From contig NZ_CABVQC010000013.1 in the NCBI RefSeq assembly GCF_902499175.1, forward strand, positions 62,001 to 126,000: a DNA stretch of 64,000 nucleotides, given 5' to 3'. Below, piece by piece: positions 19,054 through 26,932 of this stretch. Below the pieces are notes generated by a model. That model was given only the letters and a program-made list of their open reading frames with translations, did no database searches and was not told the DNA's origin. The first letter of the stretch is position 1. Each line of letters starts with the position of its first letter. The position numbers were made by a program, and so were the translations under genes. The stretch comes from Burkholderia aenigmatica (GTDB lineage Bacteria > Pseudomonadota > Gammaproteobacteria > Burkholderiales > Burkholderiaceae).

Positions 19054-19581
19054 TTACTTTTTGTAGTTCGCTGCGCCGTCGGTGATTTCCTTGTGCGCGG
19101 CTTCGATGCCGGCCCAGCCTTCGACCTTCACCCACTTGCCCTTCTCGAGCGCCTTGTATTGCTCGAAGAAGTGCTTGATCTGGTCCTTCAGGTATTCAGG
19201 CACGTCGTCGATCGACTTCAGGTTTGCCGTCATCGGGCAGACCTTGTCGTGCGGCACCGCGACCAGCTTCGCATCCACGCCCGACTCGTCGGTCATCTGC
19301 AGCATGCCGAGCACGCGCGAACGCACGATCGAGCCGGCCAGCAGCGGGAACGGCGTGATCACCAGCACGTCGACCGGATCGCCGTCGCCCGACAGCGTCT
19401 GCGGGATGTAGCCGTAGTTCACCGGATAGCGCATGCCCGTACCGATGAAGCGGTCGACGACGAGAAGGCCCAGTTCCTTGTCCGCCTCGTACTTCACCGG
19501 ATCGCTTTGCGCCGGAATCTCGATGATCACGTTGAAATCTTGCGGCAGGTCCTTGCCGGCCGGAACATGATTGAAGCTCAT
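19054..19581 (-). CDS. ppa: Inorganic pyrophosphatase
   Basis: A 175-residue family I soluble pyrophosphatase (E. coli 175). It has the metal-binding signature DGDPVDVLV, the N-terminal [16 protein letters not shown], and the [11 protein letters not shown] segment. It hydrolyses PPi to phosphate and drives biosynthetic reactions. ATG 19581 begins [11 protein letters not shown] as in other betaproteobacteria. Its promoter region faces the 49-bp repeat array of the neighbouring operon. Confidence 0.96.
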   Translation of the reverse strand: MSFNHVPAGKDLPQDFNVIIEIPAQSDPVKYEADKELGLLVVDRFIGTGMRYPVNYGYIPQTLSGDGDPVDVLVITPFPLLAGSIVRSRVLGMLQMTDESGVDAKLVAVPHDKVCPMTANLKSIDDVPEYLKDQIKHFFEQYKALEKGKWVKVEGWAGIEAAHKEITDGAANYKK

Positions 19582-20050
19582 GAGCACTCTCTGTAGGTCG
19601 ATGGGAATTCGGGACAGGGCGCCGCGGCCGATGCATCGCCGCAGGCGTCCCGCAAAGGAATGCGCCATTATAGCCAATCGACCGGTGGCGTCCGGATGAC
19701 GATCGGCCGATAATCGTTCCGGATGCCCGGCCGTCGAACCACTGGCCGCGTTATATGGAATCGGCGTCGGCGCCGATGCGCCGTCGCCGGGCGATCGTGA
19801 AGCATGGGGCTTGAGTACGTGCTGAAGCGCTGACTCGGAGCGACCGTGAAGCATGGGGCCCGAGTAAGTGCTGAAGCGCTGACTCGGGGCGACCGCAAAG
19901 CATGGGGCCCGCGTAAGTGCTGAAGCGCTAACTCGGGGCGACCGCAAAGCATGGGGCCCGCGTAAGCGCCGAAGCGCCAACTCGGGTCGACCGCAAAGCA
20001 TGGGACCCGAGTAAGCGCTGAAGCGCTAACTCGGGTCGACAGGAGCTGGC
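19582..20050. other. Divergent ppa / aldehyde dehydrogenase intergenic region
   Basis: This 469-bp region has no gene. The ppa-proximal 200 bp should carry the ppa promoter and contains the 10-bp palindrome ATCGGCCGAT near 19699-19708. The remaining half is the tandem repeat array listed separately. Confidence 0.6.
19791..20040 (+). repeat. Five tandem copies of a 49-bp hairpin repeat
   Basis: The landmark GCATGG recurs at 19802, 19851, 19900, 19949 and 19998, a period of exactly 49 bp. Copies differ at only a few positions. Each contains a hairpin whose ideal form (copy 5) is CCCGAGT-A-AGCGC, loop TGAA, GCGCT-A-ACTCGGG. 49 is not a multiple of 3, so the array is not a coding repeat. The last copy ends in GTCGAC and passes directly into the AGGAG ribosome binding site (20041-20045) of the aldehyde dehydrogenase gene, so the array lies in its promoter or 5' UTR. 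There are no unique spacers, so it is not CRISPR. Confidence 0.9.
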
Positions 20051-21490
20051 ATGGAAGAGGCGAAGCACTTCATCGCGGGCGAATGGACGTTGCCCGCACA
20101 ACTGGAAACCATCGCGGTCGTCGATCCATCCGACGGCCAGCCATTCGCAGCGATCGCCCGCGGCACCGCGCCCGACATCGAGCGTGCGGTCGCCGCAGCC
20201 CGCGACGCATTCGCGGGCCCGTGGGGCGCCGCCAGCGCCGCCGAGCGCGGCCGCGTGCTGATGCGACTGTCGGCGCGCGTGGCTAATTCCCTCGAGGAAC
20301 TCGCCGCGATCGAGGCGCGCGACACCGGCAAGCCGCTGAAACAGGCACGCGCCGACGCAGCCGCGCTCGCGCGCTACTTCGAGTTCTACGCGGGCGCCGC
20401 CGACAAGCTGCACGGCGAAACCCTCCCCTATCAAGCGGGCTATACCGTGCTGACGGTGCGCGAGCCGCACGGCGTCACGGGCCACATCGTGCCGTGGAAC
20501 TATCCGATGCAGATCTTCGGGCGCAGCGTCGGCGCCGCGCTCGCGGCCGGCAACGCCTGCGTCGTCAAGCCGGCCGAGGATGCGTGCCTGTCGTTGCTGC
20601 GCGTCGCCGAGCTGGCCGCCGAGGCCGGGCTGCCGGCCGGCGCGCTCAACATCGTCACCGGCTACGGCCATGAAGCGGGCGCCGCGCTCGCTCGTCATCC
20701 CGGCATCGACCACATCTCGTTCACGGGTTCGCCGGCCACCGGCAAGCTGGTCACGCAGATGGCGGCCGAGAACCACGTGCCCGTCACGCTCGAACTCGGC
20801 GGCAAGTCGCCGCAGATCGTGTTCGCCGATGCCGATCTCGAAGCGGCGCTGCCCGTGCTCGTGTCGGCGATCGTGCAGAACGGCGGGCAGACCTGCTCGG
20901 CCGGCAGCCGCGTGCTGATCGAGCGCGCGGTGTACGAGCCGCTTGTCGAGCGGCTCGCCACCGCGTTCAACGGGCTGCGCGTCGGCCCGAGCCGCGCCGA
21001 TCTCGACTGCGGCCCACTGATCAATGCGAAGCAGCAGCAGCGCGTGTGGGATTTCCTGTCCGACGCGCAGCACGACGGCATTCCGATGGCCGCGCATGGG
21101 CAGGTCGTCGCCGACGCGCCCGAAAGCGGCTTCTACCAGGCGCCCGCGCTGTTGCGCGACGTGCCGCCGTCACACCGGCTCGCGCAGGAGGAAGTGTTCG
21201 GCCCCGTGCTCGCCGCGATGCGTTTCGTCGACGAAGACGAAGCCGTCGCGCTCGCGAACGGCACGCCGTACGGCCTCGTCGCGGGCATCTGGACGCGCGA
21301 CGGCGCGCGCCAGATGCGTCTTGCGCGACGCCTGCGCGCAGGCCAGGTGTTCATCAACAACTATGGCGCGGGCGGCGGCGTCGAGCTGCCGTTCGGCGGC
21401 GTGGGCCACTCGGGGCATGGCCGCGAGAAAGGCTTCGAGGCACTGTACGGCTTCACCGCGCTGAAGACGATCGCGATCCGGCACGGCTGA
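20051..21490 (+). CDS. NAD(P)-dependent aldehyde dehydrogenase
   Basis: A 479-residue ALDH-superfamily enzyme. Catalytic Cys282 lies in NGGQTCSAGSR, the general base Glu248 in LELGGKSPQ, and Asn150 in VPWNYP. It oxidises an aldehyde to the acid. Similarity is to the broad betaine-aldehyde/phenylacetaldehyde-type group, so the substrate cannot be fixed. AGGAG sits six bases before the ATG, directly after the 49-bp repeat array. It is followed by an SDR dehydrogenase and an MFS transporter, suggesting uptake and stepwise oxidation of one compound. Confidence 0.92.
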   Translation: MEEAKHFIAGEWTLPAQLETIAVVDPSDGQPFAAIARGTAPDIERAVAAARDAFAGPWGAASAAERGRVLMRLSARVANSLEELAAIEARDTGKPLKQARADAAALARYFEFYAGAADKLHGETLPYQAGYTVLTVREPHGVTGHIVPWNYPMQIFGRSVGAALAAGNACVVKPAEDACLSLLRVAELAAEAGLPAGALNIVTGYGHEAGAALARHPGIDHISFTGSPATGKLVTQMAAENHVPVTLELGGKSPQIVFADADLEAALPVLVSAIVQNGGQTCSAGSRVLIERAVYEPLVERLATAFNGLRVGPSRADLDCGPLINAKQQQRVWDFLSDAQHDGIPMAAHGQVVADAPESGFYQAPALLRDVPPSHRLAQEEVFGPVLAAMRFVDEDEAVALANGTPYGLVAGIWTRDGARQMRLARRLRAGQVFINNYGAGGGVELPFGGVGHSGHGREKGFEALYGFTALKTIAIRHG

Positions 21491-21582
21491 ACGCGCGGAA
21501 AACGGCAAGCGGCACGCGGCCGGCAGCGCCCGGCCGCATGCCGAAGCACGACGACACTCATATCCAGCAGAGGAGACACATC

Positions 21583-22341
21583 ATGCGGTTGAGCGGCAAG
21601 ACAGCCATCGTCACGGGCGGCGGCTCGGGGTTCGGCGAAGGCATCGCGAAGACGTATGCGCGCGAAGGCGCGAACGTCGTCGTCAACGACCTGAACGGCG
21701 CGGCAGCCGAGCGCGTCGCGAGCGAGATCGCGCTCGCGGGCGGCAAGGCGATCGCGGTGGCCGGCGACGTATCGAAAGAGGACGACTGGCATGCGCTGCT
21801 GCAGGCCGCGCTCGACGATTTCCATACGGTGCAGATCGTCGTGAACAACGCGGGCACCACGCACCGCAACAAGCCGGTGCTCGACGTGACGGAAGCCGAA
21901 TTCGACCGCGTGTACGCGGTCAACATGAAGAGCCTGTTCTGGTGCGTGCAAACCTTCGTGCCGTACTTCCGCGAACAGGGCGGCGGCGTGTTCGTGAACG
22001 TCGCATCGACGGCCGGCGTGCGGCCGCGGCCGGGCCTCGTCTGGTACAACAGCACGAAAGGCGCGATGATCACCGCGAGCAAGTCGCTCGCGGCCGAACT
22101 CGGCGCCGACCGCATCCGCGTGAACTGCATCAACCCCGTGCTCGGCGAGACGGCGTTGATGACCGAATTCATGGGCTGCGAGGATACCCCCGAGAACCGC
22201 AGCCGCTTCCTCGCGACGATCCCGCTCGGCCGCTTCTCGACGCCGCAGGACATCGCGAACGCGGCGCTTTACCTCGCATCCGACGAAGCTGAATTCATCA
22301 CGGGCGTCTGCCTCGAAGTCGACGGCGGGCGCTGCATCTAG
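21583..22341 (+). CDS. Short-chain dehydrogenase/reductase (FabG-like)
   Basis: A 252-residue classical SDR. The cofactor motif TGGGSGFG is at 11-18, NNAG at 88-91, and the catalytic set is Asn114, Ser142, Tyr155 and Lys159 (YNSTK). Asp36 after the second strand (VVVNDLN) favours NAD(H). AGAGGAGA precedes the ATG. It is 92 bp after the aldehyde dehydrogenase gene and likely acts on the alcohol or hydroxy-acid form of the same substrate. Annotation as 3-oxoacyl-ACP reductase would be misleading in this context. Confidence 0.9.
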   Translation: MRLSGKTAIVTGGGSGFGEGIAKTYAREGANVVVNDLNGAAAERVASEIALAGGKAIAVAGDVSKEDDWHALLQAALDDFHTVQIVVNNAGTTHRNKPVLDVTEAEFDRVYAVNMKSLFWCVQTFVPYFREQGGGVFVNVASTAGVRPRPGLVWYNSTKGAMITASKSLAAELGADRIRVNCINPVLGETALMTEFMGCEDTPENRSRFLATIPLGRFSTPQDIANAALYLASDEAEFITGVCLEVDGGRCI

Positions 22342-22469
22342 CCGCACCGTGCTGTTCGCGCGCCGTGCCGGGTTTCACCGGCCGGCTCGACATCCACGCA
22401 TTGCTTCGCACGAAACCGGGCCTGGCGCCGATACGCCTGCCCCGGTCAATTACAAGGACAGGAGACAAC

Positions 22470-23774
22470 ATGGCAATATCGACGCAGTCGCTGCCGGGTT
22501 CGTCCGGCGCATTCGAGGAAGCAACCTACCGCAAGGTGTCGTGGCGGCTCGTGCCGCTCCTGCTGCTGTGCTACGTGGTCGCGTATCTCGACCGCGTGAA
22601 CGTCGGCTTCGCGAAGCTGCAGATGGCGAGCGACCTGAACCTGAGCGACACCGTCTACGGGCTCGGCGCCGGGATCTTCTTCTTCGGCTATTTCCTGTTC
22701 GAAGTGCCGAGCAACATCATCCTGCACAAGGTCGGCGCGCGCGTGTGGATCGCGCGGATCATGGCGACGTGGGGCGTGATCTCGATCCTGACGATGTTCG
22801 TCACGACGCCCACGATGTTCTACGTGATGCGCTTCCTGCTCGGCGTCGCCGAAGCGGGCTTCTTCCCCGGCGTGATCCTCTATCTCACCTACTGGTATCC
22901 CGCGCACCGGCGCGGCCGGATGACGACATTCTTCATGACGGCCGTCGCACTGTCCGGCGTGATCGGCGGGCCGCTCTCGGGCTTCATCCTGAAGGCGTTC
23001 GACGGCATGAGCGGCTGGCACGGCTGGCAATGGCTGTTCCTGCTCGAAGGTATCCCGTCGGTGCTGGTCGGCGTGATCGTGTTCCTCAAGCTGGACGAGC
23101 GGATCGCGAAGGCGAACTGGCTGACCGACGACGAAAAGGCGCTGCTCACGCGCAACGTCGATGCGGAAGAAGCGACCAAGGAAGATCTGCCGCTCGGCGC
23201 CGTGATGTCGAGCCCGCGTGTGTGGCTGATGGCGCTGATCTACTTCTCGTTCGTGATGGGGCTCTACGGCGTCGGCTTCTGGCTGCCGACGATCATCAAG
23301 GCCACCGGCGTGACCGACACGTTCATGATCGGCCTGCTGTCGGCGATTCCGTATGCGGCGGCGGTGGTCGCGATGATCCTGATCGCACGCAGCGCAGACA
23401 AGCACCGCGAACGCCGCTGGCACGTCGCGATTCCGGCCGCGATCGGCGCGCTCGGGCTCGTGCTTTCGGTGATCTGGGCGCACCAGACCGCGCTCGCGAT
23501 GCTCGGCCTCACGCTCGCGACGATCGGCATCCTGACGACGCTGCCGCTGTTCTGGAGCCTGCCGACCGCGTTCCTCGGCGGCACGGCAGCCGCAGCCGGC
23601 ATCGCGATGATCAACTCGATCGGCAACCTCGCGGGCTTCCTCAGCCCGTACATGATGGGCTGGCTCAAGCAGGCAACCGGGGCCAACGATTCGGGCATGT
23701 ACATGCTCGCCGGGTTCCTCGTGCTAGGCGGGCTGCTGGCGCTGTCGGTGCCGAAGCGGCTGGTCGACAAATAA
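22470..23774 (+). CDS. MFS transporter, anion:cation symporter family
   Basis: A 434-residue inner-membrane transporter with about 12 membrane spans. The N-terminal signature RLVPLLLLCYVVAYLDRVNV and the loop VGARVWIARIMATWG are typical of the ACS family (tartrate, phthalate, glucarate or hydroxyphenylacetate uptake). AGGACAGGAGA precedes the ATG at 22470. It is the last gene of the ALDH-SDR-MFS unit, probably importing its organic acid or alcohol substrate. A strong terminator follows. Confidence 0.92.
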   Translation: MAISTQSLPGSSGAFEEATYRKVSWRLVPLLLLCYVVAYLDRVNVGFAKLQMASDLNLSDTVYGLGAGIFFFGYFLFEVPSNIILHKVGARVWIARIMATWGVISILTMFVTTPTMFYVMRFLLGVAEAGFFPGVILYLTYWYPAHRRGRMTTFFMTAVALSGVIGGPLSGFILKAFDGMSGWHGWQWLFLLEGIPSVLVGVIVFLKLDERIAKANWLTDDEKALLTRNVDAEEATKEDLPLGAVMSSPRVWLMALIYFSFVMGLYGVGFWLPTIIKATGVTDTFMIGLLSAIPYAAAVVAMILIARSADKHRERRWHVAIPAAIGALGLVLSVIWAHQTALAMLGLTLATIGILTTLPLFWSLPTAFLGGTAAAAGIAMINSIGNLAGFLSPYMMGWLKQATGANDSGMYMLAGFLVLGGLLALSVPKRLVDK

Positions 23775-23821
23775 CGCAGGGCGCACGGGCGCCCGCCGGT
23801 TGATGACCGGCACCTGAAACA

Positions 23822-23859
23822 CCCCGCTGGCCGGAACCGATCCGGTCGGCGGGGCGTTT
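23822..23859 (+). terminator. Terminator of ALDH-SDR-MFS operon
   Basis: A 14-bp stem (23822-23835 with 23841-23854, two wobble pairs), a 5-nt loop, then CGTTT. Confidence 0.75.
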
Positions 23860-23952
23860 CTGCTTCCACGCACGCCGCCCGGACGATGCGGTTCGGTGAC
23901 TCGCCAATGGTGATGCCCTTCTCTTAAAATACTCCCTATTGATCCATTTATC

Positions 23953-24001
23953 ATGGAACAATAAGGAACATTTTGAGCACCACTGGCCGATCATGTTCCA
24001 T
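23953..24001. promoter_or_regulatory. Inverted repeat over HTH gene start
   Basis: ATGGAACA (23953-23960) is the exact complement of TGTTCCAT (23994-24001), which covers the proposed start codon. A direct copy GGAACA is at 23965-23970. This may be an autoregulatory site of the HTH protein encoded just downstream. Confidence 0.35.
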
Positions 24002-24406
24002 ACCGTCGAAGAGTCCGCCGCACACCTGCGCCTCCACCCGAAGACCGTCCTGCGCTTCATCCGCGAGGGCAAGCTGCACGCCACGCGGGTCGGCCGTGCA
24101 TACCGCATCCTCGACACCGACCTCGCCGCGTTCGCGCAAACGAAGCCGGCCGCGCCCGTGCCGCGTGCGGTGCGCGTCACCAGCATCGTCGACGTTCCAG
24201 ACGCGTCGCAATCGCTGCACCAGTACCTGTCGCGATCGCTGCAAGCGATGGCGTCCGGCCGCACGTCGTACGTCGACCCGGTGCGAATCGACGTCACGTT
24301 CGATCCCGCCGCGAGCCTGGTCAAGATCATCGTCGCCGCGACGCCGGCCGACACGGCCGCGCTGATGTCGTCGGTCGACGCTTTGCTGCAGCAAAGCGGG
24401 ACATGA
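23993..24406 (+). CDS. Excisionase-type helix-turn-helix protein
   Basis: A 137-residue protein. Residues 1-48 (HTVEESAAHLRLHPKTVLRF, then IREGKLHATRVGRAYRI) are an excisionase-family/MerR-like winged HTH. The C-terminal 85 residues are a small alpha/beta domain of unknown type (VRIDVTFDPAASLVKIIVAA). The start at 23993 begins the HTH fold, but no good ribosome binding site precedes it; a TTG at 23939 would add 18 residues. The stop overlaps the next gene in an ATGA, so the HTH protein and the hydrolase are translated as a pair. No phage genes are nearby, so it is more likely a regulator than an excisionase. Confidence 0.8.
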   Translation: MFHTVEESAAHLRLHPKTVLRFIREGKLHATRVGRAYRILDTDLAAFAQTKPAAPVPRAVRVTSIVDVPDASQSLHQYLSRSLQAMASGRTSYVDPVRIDVTFDPAASLVKIIVAATPADTAALMSSVDALLQQSGT

Positions 24407-25629
24407 GCGCGATCTTCAGGTCGACCCGCCACGCCCGCGCGATTCGCGCGGCTTACGAGGCTGCGCTGTCGCACTGGCCGGCCGGGCATCGGCGCATCAC
24501 GGTGCAGACCCGCCATGGCGCAACGCACGTGATCGCCTGCGGCCCCGAGCACGCGCCGCCGGTCGTGCTGATCCACGGCGCGCAGACGACAGCGGCAAGC
24601 TGGCAGCACTTCGCGGCCGAATGGTCGACGCACTTCCGGCTCTACGCGATCGACGTGATCGGTGAAGCAGGACCCAGCGCCCCGTCGCGACCATCGCTCG
24701 CGAGCGACGCGTACGCGCAATGGCTCGACGACGTGCTCGACGGCCTGGGCGTGTCGCGCGCCGCGTTCGTCGGCATCTCGTTGGGTGCGCGAACCGCGCT
24801 CGATTTCGCGTTGCGCCGGCCGGCGCGCGTCACGCGGCTTGCGCTGCTCTGCCCATCCGGCATCGGCAGACAGAAGCCGTTTCTGTGGTGGGCGCTGCCG
24901 CTGTTGCTGTTCGGCGATGCGGGACGCGCGTGCGTACGACGGCGCGTGCTCGGCCGTCTGCCGCCCGCGTCGACGCCGGCCGAGCGCGACGCATTCTCGC
25001 TCATGCGCGCCGTGGATCGCGGCCTTCGGCCGCGCCTCGAAACGATCCCGGTGTTCGGCGACGGCGCGCTGCGCACGCTGTCCCCGCCGATGCTGGCGAT
25101 CGTCGGCGGTCGCGACGTCATGCTCGATTCGCGCGATACGTGCGATCGCCTGATGCGTCTCGTGCCGCACGCGCAGGTCCGGTTTCTTCCGGATCAATAC
25201 CACTTCATCCGCGGGCAGCGCGACACCGTGCTCGCATTTCTCATGTCGACGGAGCCAACCTGCATGCACCACCGAATCGTCCAGGCAGCCGGCCATCGCG
25301 TGCTGGTCCGAGATCCTGCCGCCAGTCTCGTCCAGCGCGAAAGCGATGCACTCGACCTCGTCGCGCTCGCGCACGAGCATGAAGCCGACTGGATCGCGCT
25401 CCCCGCCGACGCGCTGCACGACGATTTCTACCGGCTCGACAGCGGGCTGGCGGGCGCGGTACTGCAGAAACTCGTCAACTACGGCGTCCGGCTCGGTGTG
25501 GTCGGTGATATCGACCGCTGGCTTGCACGCAGCGAAGCGCTTCGCGCGCTCGTTCGCGAGTCCAATCGCGGCGCATCGGTGTGGTTCGTCGCGAACGAGG
25601 ACGACCTGCTGCGCAAGCTCGGTGCATGA
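24403..25629 (+). CDS. Alpha/beta hydrolase fused to DUF4180 domain
   Basis: A 408-residue protein. Residues 35-282 are an alpha/beta hydrolase: HGAQTTAASW oxyanion region, nucleophile Ser126 in GISLG, probable acid Asp238 (GGRDVM) and His267 (DQYHFI). Residues 288-408 match DUF4180, with DDFYRLDSGLAGAVLQKLVN and RESNRGASVWFVANEDD. The join falls at MSTEPTCMHHRIV; Met288 (25264) could have been the start of a separate DUF4180 gene. The frame is open across the join, so it is a genuine fusion in this sequence. The gene overlaps the HTH gene by 4 nt. Substrate and role unknown. Confidence 0.87.
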   Translation: MSAIFRSTRHARAIRAAYEAALSHWPAGHRRITVQTRHGATHVIACGPEHAPPVVLIHGAQTTAASWQHFAAEWSTHFRLYAIDVIGEAGPSAPSRPSLASDAYAQWLDDVLDGLGVSRAAFVGISLGARTALDFALRRPARVTRLALLCPSGIGRQKPFLWWALPLLLFGDAGRACVRRRVLGRLPPASTPAERDAFSLMRAVDRGLRPRLETIPVFGDGALRTLSPPMLAIVGGRDVMLDSRDTCDRLMRLVPHAQVRFLPDQYHFIRGQRDTVLAFLMSTEPTCMHHRIVQAAGHRVLVRDPAASLVQRESDALDLVALAHEHEADWIALPADALHDDFYRLDSGLAGAVLQKLVNYGVRLGVVGDIDRWLARSEALRALVRESNRGASVWFVANEDDLLRKLGA

Positions 25630-25660
25630 CGTGTCGTCCAGGTCACCCTGGACGAAAAAA

Positions 25661-25696
25661 AGCCCCGAATGCCTTCCGGCATTCGGGGCTTTTTTG
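25661..25696. terminator. Bidirectional terminator hydrolase / hemY
   Basis: A perfect 13-bp stem (25661-25673 with 25678-25690), loop TTCC, with seven A before and six T after. It serves the two convergent transcripts. Confidence 0.95.
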
Positions 25697-25742
25697 CGCG
25701 AGTGGCGCGAGCCGCCTGCAGCAGGCAGCCACATCGCCCGCA

Positions 25743-26930
25743 TCAGACCACGGTAATCGCGAGCGCGCTTTCGCGATAATGCTTCGCAGCCTTGTCGGAT
25801 TCACCGAGATGCTCGAACAGGCGTGCGAGCGCGCGATGCGCACGCACCTTCAGCGCCTCGTTGTCGGCCAGCTTCAGTGCCGATTCGAGGAACGACTGCG
25901 CCTTGCCCCACAGTTGCTGCTGCTGGCACAGGCGGCCGAGCGCGAACAGCAGATCGGCATCCTCCGGGTGATCCTTCTTCCACCCTTCCGCCTTCTGGAT
26001 CAGCGGCAGCGCATCGGCGCCGGCCGTGTCCGGGTAACGGCGCAGCAGACGGGCATCCCAGTTGTGCGCAAGCGCGTCCTCGACGATGCGGCGCGCTTCG
26101 TTGCGACGTTCGAGCGGCACGAGCAGATCGGCCGCGAGATCGGCGAGACGCGGCGACTGGCGCTCGACCGGCGACAGCGACTGCCACACTTCGAGCAACG
26201 CGTCCGGGTCGTGCCGACGTTCGCGCAGCAGGTTTTCCGCGGCCTGCTGGCGCAGCCGCACGGCCGCGGCCGGATGCAGCGCCTCGCGCTTCTCGAGCGC
26301 CTTCGCGAGCTTCAGCACCTCGGCCCAGTTCTTCAGCTGCTGCTGCGCACGCAGTGCGACCTGCTGCGCATGAATGCGCTTGCCGCCCGCCTGCAGGTCG
26401 GCCAGCGCGGCGAGCGCGCCGTCGGCATCGCGCGCATCCGCGCGCATGTCCGCCGCGGCGAGCAGCCGTGCATCCTGCCACTCAGGTGCGTCGACCTTCG
26501 ACAGCCAGTCGTCGCGGCGCGTGTACTCGTGCATCCGGTGCGCGGCGGTGGCCGCGACGAGACTCGCCGCGCCCTGGTTCGCATCGACCGACAGCGCTTC
26601 ACGCGCGGCCTTCTCGGCGCGCGAGAAGCGGCCTGCGTACAGGTTCGCGATCGCGTCGCGCAGCGATGCCTGCGCCTTCTCGTTGCGCGAACGCGCCCGA
26701 TACGCGGCGACCCGCTGCGGCATGCGCCAGATGTTGCGCACGATGCGCAGCAGCGCATACACAACGATGAACAGCACGACGATGGCGATCACGAACAGGT
26801 TCAGCGACACGTCGATCCGGTACGGCGGATAGACAAGCAGCACCTGCCCGGCGTCGAAACGGCCGACGGTGGCGAGCGCAGCGGCGATCGCGAACAGGAC
26901 CGCGAGCCAGACGATTCCTCGAAGCGTCAT
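25743..26930 (-). CDS. hemY: HemY-like TPR membrane protein
   Basis: A 395-residue inner-membrane protein. Two N-terminal membrane segments (about 5-24 and 43-65) carry the HemY_N motif around the sequence VLLVYPPYRIDVSLNLFVI. A large TPR-rich domain follows (ALFALGRLCQQQQLW and RAHRALARLFEHLG-like repeats). It is the proteobacterial HemY of hem operons, not the oxygen-dependent protoporphyrinogen oxidase of the same name; its proposed role is in late heme synthesis or its organisation. It starts 2 nt after hemDX. Confidence 0.9.
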   Translation of the reverse strand: MTLRGIVWLAVLFAIAAALATVGRFDAGQVLLVYPPYRIDVSLNLFVIAIVVLFIVVYALLRIVRNIWRMPQRVAAYRARSRNEKAQASLRDAIANLYAGRFSRAEKAAREALSVDANQGAASLVAATAAHRMHEYTRRDDWLSKVDAPEWQDARLLAAADMRADARDADGALAALADLQAGGKRIHAQQVALRAQQQLKNWAEVLKLAKALEKREALHPAAAVRLRQQAAENLLRERRHDPDALLEVWQSLSPVERQSPRLADLAADLLVPLERRNEARRIVEDALAHNWDARLLRRYPDTAGADALPLIQKAEGWKKDHPEDADLLFALGRLCQQQQLWGKAQSFLESALKLADNEALKVRAHRALARLFEHLGESDKAAKHYRESALAITVV

Positions 26931-26932
26931 CG

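Noticed and set aside
19791..20040. CRISPR array
   Set aside because: The copies are directly adjacent without unique spacers, and no cas genes are present.
19928..21097. Minus-strand frame running from the aldehyde dehydrogenase into the 49-bp repeats
   Set aside because: It is antisense to a well-conserved enzyme, and the repeats shift frame each unit because 49 is not divisible by 3.
23993..24406. Prophage excisionase or integration site
   Set aside because: The HTH is excisionase-like, but there is no integrase, attachment site or phage gene nearby.
25264..25629. DUF4180 as a separate gene starting at the internal Met
   Set aside because: The upstream frame is open without a stop and there is no ribosome binding site before 25264, so a fusion is the simpler reading.
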